Shown: positions 1 to 5,488 of the stretch, in pieces
Layout: each line of letters opens with the position of its first letter
Position numbering within the stretch: the stretch's first letter is position 1
NCBI GenBank assembly: GCA_958445555.1
Contig: CAUCSW010000019.1
Span: forward strand, 1-8,803
DNA length: 8,803 nt
Reading direction: 5' to 3'
From: an uncultured Clostridia bacterium
GTDB lineage: Bacteria > Bacillota > Clostridia > Oscillospirales > Acutalibacteraceae
Position numbers and translations under genes: made by a program
The notes under the pieces: generated by a model
What the model saw: only the letters and a program-made list of their open reading frames with translations
Told to the model about the DNA's origin: nothing
Database searches by the model: none

Positions 1-21
1 ATAGACCGATATAAAAGTATG

Positions 22-64
22 TCCTCCTTTATCAACAGAGAATTATTCTGTAATAAAGGAGGAT
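22..64 (+). promoter_or_regulatory. Hairpin sequestering the folT Shine-Dalgarno
   Basis: TCCTCCTTTAT (22-32) is a perfect reverse complement of ATAAAGGAGGA (53-63), and an inner stem ACAGA (35-39)/TCTGT (47-51) closes a short AT-rich loop. The right arm contains the whole AAAGGAGG ribosome binding site of the gene starting at 71. As RNA, the 16-bp interrupted hairpin would therefore block translation initiation. This is the layout of an expression platform for translational control. folT genes in Firmicutes are known to be preceded by tetrahydrofolate riboswitches, but any aptamer would lie to the left of the window, so that link is inference. Confidence 0.65.
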
Positions 65-70
65 CATTTT

Positions 71-661
71 ATGTCAAACGCAAAAAGGTCAAAAGAAGTA
101 ATAAGATCAATAGCGGTAATAGCTCTTTTTACCGCGCTTAATGTGGTTATGGGAAGGCTGATGTCGGTAAACACAAGTGTGTTCAAGATAAGCACTTCTT
201 TTATCCCAACGGTTCTCGCCGCATACTATTACGGCGCCACAGGAGGAGCCGTTGTGGCAGGGCTCGGCGACCTGATCGGCGCACTCCTTTTCCCTACAGG
301 TGCCTACTTTTTCCCGTTCACACTGTCTGCTGCTCTCGGCGGCGGATGGTACGGTCTGATCTTAAAAGGAGATTTTTCAATAAAAAAAGTGCTTCTCGCC
401 GTGATACCCGAACAGATCGTTTGCTCTCTTGTTTTGAACGGGTGGTTTCTTTCAATGCTGATACCGACCAAAGGATTCTTTGAGGTCATTCTCTCATTAA
501 GGCTTCCCCAGCTCGCCGCAAGCCTTCCGATACACATCGCCGCAGTCACACTTCTTATAAAGGGAATTGCCCCGAGACTGCCGATCAAGCGCAGATCGGT
601 CTGCCTGCCTTTTAACTCTGAAAAAAAGGAAATGCATAATAGAAAAGACGGGATTTTTTGA
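71..661 (+). CDS. folT: Folate-type ECF transporter S component (FolT)
   Basis: A 196-residue integral membrane protein, the substrate-binding S component of an energy-coupling factor vitamin transporter. In this family it binds folate in the membrane and docks onto the shared EcfA/EcfA'/EcfT module for ATP-driven uptake. The sequence shows a basic N-terminus followed by about six hydrophobic segments. It carries the family-like stretch KISTSFIPTVLAAYYYG (residues about 39-55), then GLGDLIGALLFPTGAYF (about 64-80) and FTLSAALGGG (about 82-91). These resemble the FolT/folate-family S components rather than the thiamine or riboflavin types. The length fits the family. The ATG has a strong AAAGGAGG 7-10 bases upstream that is locked in a hairpin (22-64). 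No ecfA or ecfT is in the window, so it is probably a solitary group II S component. The tail after about residue 172 is hydrophilic and basic. Folate as substrate is inferred from family resemblance. Confidence 0.85.
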   Translation: MSNAKRSKEVIRSIAVIALFTALNVVMGRLMSVNTSVFKISTSFIPTVLAAYYYGATGGAVVAGLGDLIGALLFPTGAYFFPFTLSAALGGGWYGLILKGDFSIKKVLLAVIPEQIVCSLVLNGWFLSMLIPTKGFFEVILSLRLPQLAASLPIHIAAVTLLIKGIAPRLPIKRRSVCLPFNSEKKEMHNRKDGIF

Positions 662-770
662 CTTCACCGCTTCCTGCCGCTCTGAATAGCAGCGAGAAAG
701 ACGGCAAGAAAGCATCCCCTCATCTCATAACTGCAGCCGCAGGCAGGGCGATGGTCACCCGCGGCGCCGC

Positions 771-791
771 GGGGCGGCCTTCGGCCGCCCC
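771..791. repeat. GC-rich hairpin with TTC loop
   Basis: GGGGCGGCC (771-779) and GGCCGCCCC (783-791) form a perfect 9-bp stem closed by TTC. No T-run follows, so it is not a convincing intrinsic terminator. It may be a transcript-end stabiliser or a genomic repeat unit. Confidence 0.5.
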
Positions 792-825
792 CCGCAAACG
801 GGCTATTTATCGTATCGTTATGATT

Positions 826-869
826 AAATCGAAAACGCCTCCGCCGCGTGCGGAGGCGTTTTCGATTTT
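826..869 (+). terminator. Strong intrinsic terminator between folT and copA
   Basis: AAATCGAAAACGCCTCCGC (826-844) pairs perfectly with GCGGAGGCGTTTTCGATTT (850-868), giving 19 bp around a five-base loop. The GC core is flanked by A-rich and T-rich lower stems, and TTTT lies at 866-869. On the plus strand this is a good Rho-independent terminator for folT. The A/T flanks make it likely to work for copA transcripts from the other side too, which fits the convergent layout. Confidence 0.8.
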
Positions 870-873
870 CACT

Positions 874-914
874 GCACGGCTGATTGCCCGTTTGCCGTGC
901 CCTTCGGGCACGGC
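874..914. repeat. Mutually exclusive hairpins (GCACGGC / GCCGTGC / GGGCACGGC)
   Basis: GCCGTGCCC (894-902) pairs with GGGCACGGC (906-914) around TTC. GCACGGC at 874-880 can also pair with GCCGTGC at 894-900. The two stems share one arm, so they are alternatives. No T-run follows either. Confidence 0.45.
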
Positions 915-1008
915 GCGGCGCCGCGCGACGGCGCTCGCTCACGCTCGCGCCTCTTACCCTTTGATCCTCTCAACCGCCCGCTCTGCGGCTCGCCTTTTTT
1001 GCTTTGCC

Positions 1009-1221
1009 TTATCCTACAATATCGGTAACTTCGTACCCTTTGCCTTTGACCGCCGACTCAAGCACCGCGTTGTTTACATCGGATCCGAGCGTCACGACCG
1101 CCGTTCCTTTGTTGTGATCCACCTCGGCGGACTCAACACCGGGCAGCGATTCAAGAACCGCTTTCACGGTCGCCTCGCAGTGACCGCACATCATTCCTTT
1201 GATATGCATTGTCTTTTTCAT
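1009..1221 (-). CDS. copZ: Possible free CopZ-like copper chaperone from an internal start
   Basis: This lies wholly inside and in frame with copA. The ATG at 1221-1219 (copA Met794) is preceded by GGGAGGAA, with eight bases between GGAGG and the start, as good a site as any in the window. The product would be 70 residues, the normal size of a stand-alone CopZ. It starts [15 protein letters not shown], with the CxxC copper site at Cys12/Cys15 of the short form. The preceding copA segment is low-complexity and reads like a former intergenic region that became a linker. The internal signals are directly visible. That both a fusion and a free chaperone are made is inference, and loss of a stop codon between two older genes is the likely origin. 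Confidence 0.5.
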   Translation of the reverse strand: MKKTMHIKGMMCGHCEATVKAVLESLPGVESAEVDHNKGTAVVTLGSDVNNAVLESAVKGKGYEVTDIVG

Positions 1222-3600
1222 ATTTGTTTCCTCCCTGATTTCTTTATATCCGGTATTATTTGTACCGTCATTTGTATTGTTGTCGTTACTTCCCCTTCCG
1301 TCTGCAGAATCGGCATTTTTTGCTTTTTTACCGACGACCTTGCCGTACGGCTTGAAGAAGTTGAGCCTTAACGCATTTGTCACCACACAGAAGCTCGATA
1401 AACTCATTGCGGCCGCTCCTATCATGGGATTAAGTGTTATTCCCAACGGAATAAACACTCCCGCTGCCACGGGTATGCCTATCGTGTTGTAGAAAAACGC
1501 CCAAAACAGATTTTCCTTGATGTTTCTCAATGTGGCACGGCTGAGTCTTACAGCTGCGGGCACATCCTCAAGGCTGCTCTTCATAAGAACAACATCGGCA
1601 GCGTCTATCGCAATGTCGGTTCCGTTGCCTATTGCGATTCCTATATCCGCCGCGGTAAGCGCGGGAGCATCGTTTATCCCGTCGCCAACCATAGCCGTCT
1701 TGCCCGACTCTCCGAGTCTGCGGACCTCGCGCCCCTTGCCGTCGGGCAATACCCGCGCAACAACCTCTTTGATCCCGGCTGCTTTTGCGACAGCCTTCGC
1801 GGTGCGCTCATTATCTCCCGTTATCATAACGGTCTTGACACCCATTTTTTCAAGCTCCCTTATCGCTTCGGGACTTTCCTTTCTGATTGTGTCCGCAACC
1901 GCTATTATACCGCGGAGGCGATTCCCGAGACAAAAGAACAAGGGCGTTTTACCCTCCTCGGACAACTTCTCTGAGATTTTTCTCACTTCATCCGTCACAT
2001 CGGCAAAACCGCTTATAAACTCAATATTGCCGCCTGCAGCCGCAACACCGTTTTTGACCGCGGTAAGCCCGTTGCCGGATAACGCCTTAAAGTCGCTTAC
2101 TTCTTCGGCATCGATCCCCGAAGCCCGACATTTTTCTATTATCGCTTTTGCGAGCGGATGCTCACTTTTTACCTCAAGCGACAGGGCAAGTGACAAAAGC
2201 TCTTCACTGCTCACTCCCGCCATGGGAATTATATCGGTCACTCTCGGATTACCAGATGTGACGGTGCCCGTCTTGTCAAATGCGATGATCTTTACCTTTC
2301 CGGTTTCCTCAAGAGATGCCGCCGTCTTAAAAAGTATTCCGTTTTTTGCTCCGACACCGTTGCCGACCATTATTGCAACGGGGGTCGCAAGTCCGAGTGC
2401 GCAGGGACAGCTGATGACTAAGACCGATATGGCTCTTGTGATCGCAAAACCGACCGTTTGCCCGATAAGCATCCACACAACAAATGTGACCGCCGCTATC
2501 GCAATTACAACCGGAACAAATACTCCCGATACCTTGTCCGCGATCTTGGCAATAGGCGCCTTTGTGGCTGCCGCGTCACTTACCATTCTTATTATGCCCG
2601 CAAGCGCGGTCTCGTCGCCCACCTCGGTAGCTCGGCATTCAAGATACCCCGAAGTGTTTACCGTCGCGGCGGAAACACGGTCTCCCTCCGCTTTGTCTAT
2701 CGGCAACGATTCCCCTGTCAGAGCGGATTCGTTTATCGCAGAATGCCCCTTGAGCACAATTCCGTCAACAGGGATCGCCTCGCCGGGACGAACGACAAAA
2801 ATATCCCCCCGCACGACATCCGCAGCGCTTATCTTTAATTCCTTTCCGTCCCTGATCACCGATGCGGTCTCGGGCGCAAGCTTCATCAAGCTCCTGATAG
2901 CATCCGTGGTCTTTCCTTTTGAATATGCCTCCAGCGTTTTTCCGACGGTTATAAGCGTCAGTATCATGGCAGCAGACTCAAAATACAGATCCATCATATA
3001 TCTTATTACAGCATCCGCGTCGCCTCTCACCTGCGCCGAAGTCATGGCAAAAAGGGCATATGTGCTGTAAATAAATGCAGCCGACGCCCCGAGCGAAACA
3101 AGCGTGTCCATATTCGGAGACCTGTGTATGAGACCTTTGAACCCGTTGACAAAGAAGCTGCGGTTGATAAACATTATCACTATCGTGAGAAGCAGCTGAG
3201 TCAGACCCATGGCAATGTGGTTGTCATCATAAAACGACGGCAGAGGCCAATTCCACATCATGTGTCCCATTGAAAAATACATCAGAACGATCAGAAAGCC
3301 GACCGAAAGACCGACTCTTTTTTTGAGCGCGGATATTTCTTTGTTGTCCGACTTGTCGCCCGTTTCCGACGATTTGACGCTCGACTCATTCTTCCTTTTA
3401 TTGTCGCTGAGTGACGCGCCGTACCCGGCGCCCTCGACTGCGGCAATAATGTCCTCCGCCGAGACATTTCCCTCTACACCCATATCTCCCGTCAATAGGT
3501 TGACCGAGCAGGAGTCCACTCCCTTCACGGCGGACACCGCCTTTTCAACACGCGCGGAGCACGCCGCGCAGCTCATTCCCGCGACCTTATAGCGAGTCAT
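1009..3600 (-). CDS. copA: Copper-exporting P1B-type ATPase with fused CopZ-like domain
   Basis: An 863-residue Cu(I) efflux ATPase of the inner membrane. Domain order: N-terminal heavy-metal-associated domain (about 1-65) with GMSCAAC, Cys11/Cys14; a charged linker; transmembrane helices; actuator domain with TGES (295-298); CPC metal-site motif (398-400); phosphorylation loop DKTGT (Asp442); SEHP (479-482); TGDN (594-597); and GDGIND (639-644). The last two helices carry YN (704-705) and MSLSS (732-736). CPC, YN and MxxSS together are the signature of Cu(I)/Ag(I) pumps. A second metal-binding domain (about 794-863) with GMMCGHC, Cys805/Cys808, is fused at the C-terminus after an Asn/Asp/Gly-rich linker (about 755-793), which is unusual. 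The ATG has GGAGG 10 bases upstream. It lies downstream of csoR on the same strand and is probably controlled by it. The C-terminal domain also has its own start signals (see 1009-1221). Confidence 0.95.
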   Translation of the reverse strand: MTRYKVAGMSCAACSARVEKAVSAVKGVDSCSVNLLTGDMGVEGNVSAEDIIAAVEGAGYGASLSDNKRKNESSVKSSETGDKSDNKEISALKKRVGLSVGFLIVLMYFSMGHMMWNWPLPSFYDDNHIAMGLTQLLLTIVIMFINRSFFVNGFKGLIHRSPNMDTLVSLGASAAFIYSTYALFAMTSAQVRGDADAVIRYMMDLYFESAAMILTLITVGKTLEAYSKGKTTDAIRSLMKLAPETASVIRDGKELKISAADVVRGDIFVVRPGEAIPVDGIVLKGHSAINESALTGESLPIDKAEGDRVSAATVNTSGYLECRATEVGDETALAGIIRMVSDAAATKAPIAKIADKVSGVFVPVVIAIAAVTFVVWMLIGQTVGFAITRAISVLVISCPCALGLATPVAIMVGNGVGAKNGILFKTAASLEETGKVKIIAFDKTGTVTSGNPRVTDIIPMAGVSSEELLSLALSLEVKSEHPLAKAIIEKCRASGIDAEEVSDFKALSGNGLTAVKNGVAAAGGNIEFISGFADVTDEVRKISEKLSEEGKTPLFFCLGNRLRGIIAVADTIRKESPEAIRELEKMGVKTVMITGDNERTAKAVAKAAGIKEVVARVLPDGKGREVRRLGESGKTAMVGDGINDAPALTAADIGIAIGNGTDIAIDAADVVLMKSSLEDVPAAVRLSRATLRNIKENLFWAFFYNTIGIPVAAGVFIPLGITLNPMIGAAAMSLSSFCVVTNALRLNFFKPYGKVVGKKAKNADSADGRGSNDNNTNDGTNNTGYKEIREETNMKKTMHIKGMMCGHCEATVKAVLESLPGVESAEVDHNKGTAVVTLGSDVNNAVLESAVKGKGYEVTDIVG
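1227..1234 (-). promoter_or_regulatory. Internal ribosome binding site within copA
   Basis: The minus strand reads AGGGAGGAAACAAATATG. This is a near-perfect Shine-Dalgarno at ideal spacing before an in-frame ATG (copA codon 794), and it marks the candidate internal start of the CopZ-like domain. Confidence 0.6.
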
Positions 3601-3650
3601 TTACAGCTTACCTCCGTTCTCTTGCTTCTTCTATAAAACATAACGCACAT
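3597..3650 (-). CDS. Candidate leader ORF overlapping the copA start
   Basis: A tiny reading frame, too short for normal gene calling. From ATG 3650 it encodes [17 protein letters not shown]. From the second ATG at 3641 it encodes the 14-residue [19 protein letters not shown] at 3655-3651 abuts the first ATG but is nine bases before the second, so the shorter form is more plausible. Its stop TGA overlaps the copA ATG as ATGA, the classic layout for translational coupling. The peptide is basic and contains Cys. The arrangement is seen directly; translation and any regulatory role are inference, and a frame this short could arise by chance. Confidence 0.3.
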   Translation of the reverse strand: MCVMFYRRSKRTEVSCK

Positions 3651-3736
3651 CCTCCGACCGATAGTATTATTCCTGTTTTGGCAACACTTAATCAGCCGCA
3701 AATTTTCGTTGGATCGCCCGATCGGACCGCTTTTTA

Positions 3737-3760
3737 AAATCGCACGACAAATCGCACGAC
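3737..3760. repeat. 12-bp perfect tandem duplication in the csoR-copA gap
   Basis: AAATCGCACGAC occurs twice head-to-tail (3737-3748 and 3749-3760), followed by GATC-rich sequence (CGATCGATCGATC, about 3764-3774). It lies just downstream of the csoR stop on the minus strand. It may be simple replication slippage or a paired binding site. Nothing in it matches the CsoR boxes seen upstream of csoR. Confidence 0.6.
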
Positions 3761-3788
3761 CGCATCGATCGATCAAGTCTTACTGAGA

Positions 3789-4112
3789 TCATTTCATCAA
3801 CTTGCCGAGGGTGGCTACAAGCTCATCCACGGCATCGTCTTTTCCGTCCCTTATATCACTGATCACACAGGATTTTATGTGATTGGTAAGGAGCTCTCTG
3901 TTAAACGCATTGATTGCGGCACCGACTGCGGCAGATTGCATAAGTATGTCGGGACAGTAAGCACCTTGCTCCACCATTCCTTTTATTCCCCTTATCTGAC
4001 CTTCTATTCTGTTAAGGCGATGTATCAGTTTTTTGTATTCCTCGGGAGAACGCTCTTTTCTGCGCTCCGAGCGGCAGTGACAACACACCCGAGTACTCTT
4101 TTCCAACGACAT
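3789..4112 (-). CDS. csoR: CsoR-family copper-sensing repressor
   Basis: A 107-residue all-helical DNA-binding repressor of the CsoR/RcnR family. In copper-type members apo-protein binds the operator and Cu(I) releases it. The three Cu(I) ligands are present with the family spacing: Cys53 (in AYCPDIL), His78 and Cys82 (in LLTNHIKSC). The helix-1 signature RLNRIEGQIRGIKGMVE (32-48) is also intact. The N-terminus carries an extra CCHC cluster (Cys10, Cys11, His12, Cys13) outside the core fold, possibly a further metal site. The ATG at 4112 has GGAGG eight bases upstream. The promoter in front holds two CsoR-type palindromes, so it should repress itself and, by read-through, copA 188 bases downstream. 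The Cys-His-Cys set argues against nickel (RcnR), formaldehyde (FrmR) or persulfide sensors. Confidence 0.93.
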   Translation of the reverse strand: MSLEKSTRVCCHCRSERRKERSPEEYKKLIHRLNRIEGQIRGIKGMVEQGAYCPDILMQSAAVGAAINAFNRELLTNHIKSCVISDIRDGKDDAVDELVATLGKLMK

Positions 4113-4166
4113 AAAGCCGACCTCCTTTTTTGCAGCGGTGACGCAAAAGGGCGGACGGCATTTCTA

Positions 4167-4187
4167 ATATACCCCCACCCGGTATAT
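4167..4187. promoter_or_regulatory. Second CsoR-type operator box
   Basis: ATATACC (4167-4173) and GGTATAT (4181-4187) are inverted arms around CCCACCC, closely resembling the operator at 4203-4223. Its centre is 36 bp from that of the first box. It falls downstream of the predicted csoR transcription start, where bound repressor would also block elongation. Confidence 0.75.
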
Positions 4188-4199
4188 CCGTCTGAAACG

Positions 4200-4228
4200 A
4201 TTATATACCCTACCGGGGTATATGTCAA
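4200..4228 (-). promoter_or_regulatory. csoR-copA promoter (sigma-A type)
   Basis: The minus strand has TTGACA (4228-4223), exactly 17 bases, then TATAAT (4205-4200). Both hexamers are perfect consensus. The predicted start is near 4193, giving a leader of about 80 nt to csoR. The spacer is occupied by the CsoR-type palindrome at 4203-4223, so repressor and RNA polymerase should compete directly. Confidence 0.88.
4203..4223. promoter_or_regulatory. CsoR operator in the promoter spacer
   Basis: ATATACCC (4203-4210) and GGGTATAT (4216-4223) are perfect 8-bp inverted arms around TACCG. The TACCC/GGGTA core with a G-C-rich centre matches the operator style known for Firmicutes CsoR/copZA control regions. 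It overlaps both the -35 and -10 of the csoR promoter. Confidence 0.87.
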
Positions 4229-4340
4229 GTGCCTGATAACTTTTTTCAATGTGCTGTATTGGTGTCGGTATCGAACTTAAGACAACGGAAATCGACTGCA
4301 TTTAAATATAGCAAGGCAAAACCGCCCCTCTAGTACCCAT

Positions 4341-4388
4341 AAAAACAATGGGGACCGCTCGGCGCACCTTGCGCGCCGAGCGGTCCCC
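4341..4388 (-). terminator. Intrinsic terminator downstream of the EamA permease
   Basis: GGGGACCGCTCGGCGC (4350-4365) pairs perfectly with 4373-4388, giving 16 bp around a seven-base loop. On the minus strand the stem is followed by ATTGTTTTT. This would end permease transcripts before they reach the csoR promoter. Confidence 0.75.
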
Positions 4389-4426
4389 GCATACCCTCCG
4401 AAAATCATCTTAAACCGAAAAGCCTT

Positions 4427-4469
4427 CGCCGCGCCACCCGAGCCACCCTGCGGCTCGGACGGCGCGGCG
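4427..4469. repeat. Interrupted GC hairpin just after the permease stop
   Basis: CGCCGCGCC (4427-4435) pairs with GGCGCGGCG (4461-4469). The inner CCGAGCC (4438-4444) pairs with GGCTCGG (4452-4458), with one two-base internal mismatch. The loop ACCCTGC differs by one base from the ACCTTGC loop of the neighbouring terminator hairpin (4350-4388), so the two look like related elements. A weak minus-strand T-tract follows (GGCTTTTCGG). Confidence 0.55.
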
Positions 4470-4489
4470 CCTTACTGCCTCCGACACAC

Positions 4490-5395
4490 TTAAAAGCTCT
4501 TGATCACAACAAGCGATGCGATTCCGAGTATCACACCCATAATAATGTTGAACGAAAGCTTTTCCTTGTACATGATCGACGCGACGACCGTCGAAATGAT
4601 CGTTCCCCCGCCGTTGATAAACGTGAAGAGTATAACAGGCGAGATCAGCGATGTGGATATCGTCGCAAATTGATTGATTATAAATAGAGCTGCTGCCAGC
4701 GCGGCACCGCATACAAAAAGCGACTTTGTGAGCCGCGAATTCTCCCGCGTTCCGTCAGCGCCGACAGGTAGTCCCCTTTTCGCCGCCGCAGAGATAGGAA
4801 GCCCGAGCAGTGCAACTATCGCAAAACTTATAAAGGAAAACGCACTCACACTGCCGTCCGGTACATAGCGGGTGAACATCTGCTGCGCCAACATTGTCAC
4901 ACCGTTCGAAACAAGACAACCGATAAGAAGCAGCGCCGTCTTAAGATCAAACTTTGCATATATTTTCTTTGAACCTTTGATAAGGAAAAATGACGAAACA
5001 AAAAATCCCGCAAGACCGACCCACTGCATAACACTTACCGGCTGACCGAAAAACATCGCACCCGCCGCAATGGGTATAAGCATTCCCGCAGTCCCGAACA
5101 TTGAATTGAGACTCACGGTGCCGCTCTTCATCGCATATATGCTGCACGAACTGCAGGCAAGAAGCGAAACGCCCGAAAGGGCTGCAATTCCGACGGTCAA
5201 AAGATCTATCTTTATACCCTCGCCCGAGACGATTATCGCAGCAAGACCGATAAAAGCCGACAAAGCATATTGGTATGTAACATAACGCGACAACATAGCG
5301 CTGTTTTTGACCTCAATGCTTGACCGCTTGCTGAATATTGCCTGCACCACACGAAACAGAAGAATGATTAAAATATATATCCAAACCATTGACAC
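4490..5395 (-). CDS. EamA/DMT-superfamily permease
   Basis: A 301-residue, almost wholly hydrophobic protein with about ten predicted membrane helices in two halves. The first half has a helix hairpin ending near FFGQPVSVMQWVGLAGFFVS (about residues 115-134). The C-terminal half has the matching MYKEKLSFNIIMGVILGIAS (about 275-294). That repeated motif, a short charged loop followed by the final helix of each half, is typical of EamA-type drug/metabolite transporters. The substrate cannot be read from sequence; members export amino acids, sugars or other metabolites. The start is GTG at 5395 with AAGG six bases upstream; an ATG two codons on (5389) is the alternative. It is divergent from a LacI-family regulator with 93 bp between the likely starts, so control by that regulator is probable. 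A terminator follows at 4341-4388. Confidence 0.8.
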   Translation of the reverse strand: MSMVWIYILIILLFRVVQAIFSKRSSIEVKNSAMLSRYVTYQYALSAFIGLAAIIVSGEGIKIDLLTVGIAALSGVSLLACSSCSIYAMKSGTVSLNSMFGTAGMLIPIAAGAMFFGQPVSVMQWVGLAGFFVSSFFLIKGSKKIYAKFDLKTALLLIGCLVSNGVTMLAQQMFTRYVPDGSVSAFSFISFAIVALLGLPISAAAKRGLPVGADGTRENSRLTKSLFVCGAALAAALFIINQFATISTSLISPVILFTFINGGGTIISTVVASIMYKEKLSFNIIMGVILGIASLVVIKSF

Positions 5396-5416
5396 AACCG
5401 ACCTTTCTGATATAAT
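5389..5416 (+). promoter_or_regulatory. Promoter of the LacI-family gene
   Basis: Consensus TTGACA (5389-5394), a 16-base spacer, then consensus TATAAT (5411-5416). Transcription would start near 5423, leaving a leader of about 65 nt. The -35 lies over the first codons of the divergent permease gene, so the two transcription units cannot easily initiate together. Confidence 0.7.
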
Positions 5417-5422
5417 ATATCA
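5408..5422. promoter_or_regulatory. AT-rich palindrome shared by divergent promoters
   Basis: TGATATA-A-TATATCA is a perfect 15-base palindrome containing the -10 of the plus-strand promoter and, on the other strand, TATATT usable by the permease promoter. It may be a regulator site or simply symmetry forced by back-to-back -10 boxes. Two further small inverted repeats lie between here and the regulator gene: GTGTGTTTT...AAAACGGACAC (5431-5454) and CGAAAA-A-TTTTCG (5455-5467). Confidence 0.45.
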
Positions 5423-5442
5423 TTGTAAGGGTGTGTTTTCAA
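5414..5442 (-). promoter_or_regulatory. Probable promoter of the EamA permease
   Basis: The minus strand has TTGAAA (5442-5437), 17 bases, then TATATT (5419-5414). The predicted start near 5407 leaves a leader of only about a dozen bases, just enough for the AAAGG ribosome site before the GTG at 5395. It overlaps the divergent regulator promoter head to head. Confidence 0.5.
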
Positions 5443-5488
5443 TAAAACGGACACCGAAAAATTTTCGACTTTGATCGGGGATGAGAAG

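Larger units (their letters stand above)
662..1008. other. Convergent intergenic gap rich in GC hairpins
   Basis: This 347-base gap lies between the ends of folT (+) and copA (-). I see no credible gene in it. It holds a 9-bp GC hairpin at 771-791 (GGGGCGGCC, loop TTC), a bidirectional-looking terminator at 826-869, and competing hairpins at 874-914. A GC-rich tract at 915-950 has CGCGGCGCCGCGCG symmetry. Open reading frames here run on into the antisense of copA and have no ribosome binding site. Confidence 0.6.

Noticed and set aside
1..70. Complete THF riboswitch upstream of folT
   Set aside because: Only 70 bases are available and none shows aptamer-like conserved segments; only the ribosome-site hairpin can be supported.
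771..914. cUUCGg tetraloop hairpins
   Set aside because: TTCG occurs in both hairpin loops, but the longer register pairs C with the G of TTCG and leaves a three-base TTC loop. A classical UUCG tetraloop register breaks the stems.
658..1371. 237-residue plus-strand open frame after folT
   Set aside because: It begins without a usable ribosome site, crosses a strong terminator and runs into the antisense of the copA/CopZ end. The product looks like random GC-rich translation.
1517..3070. 517-residue plus-strand open frame
   Set aside because: It is the antisense of copA, rich in Ser/Ala/Ile/Thr as expected from a mirrored codon bias, with no ribosome site or recognisable domain, while the minus strand holds an intact P-type ATPase.
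3879..4280. 133-residue plus-strand frame across csoR and its promoter
   Set aside because: It is antisense to csoR and covers the operator and promoter; no start signals.
5471..5488. Upstream TTG start for the LacI-family gene
   Set aside because: There is no ribosome site before 5471, while TTG 5489 has GGGG at eight bases and gives the normal LacI-type N-terminus.
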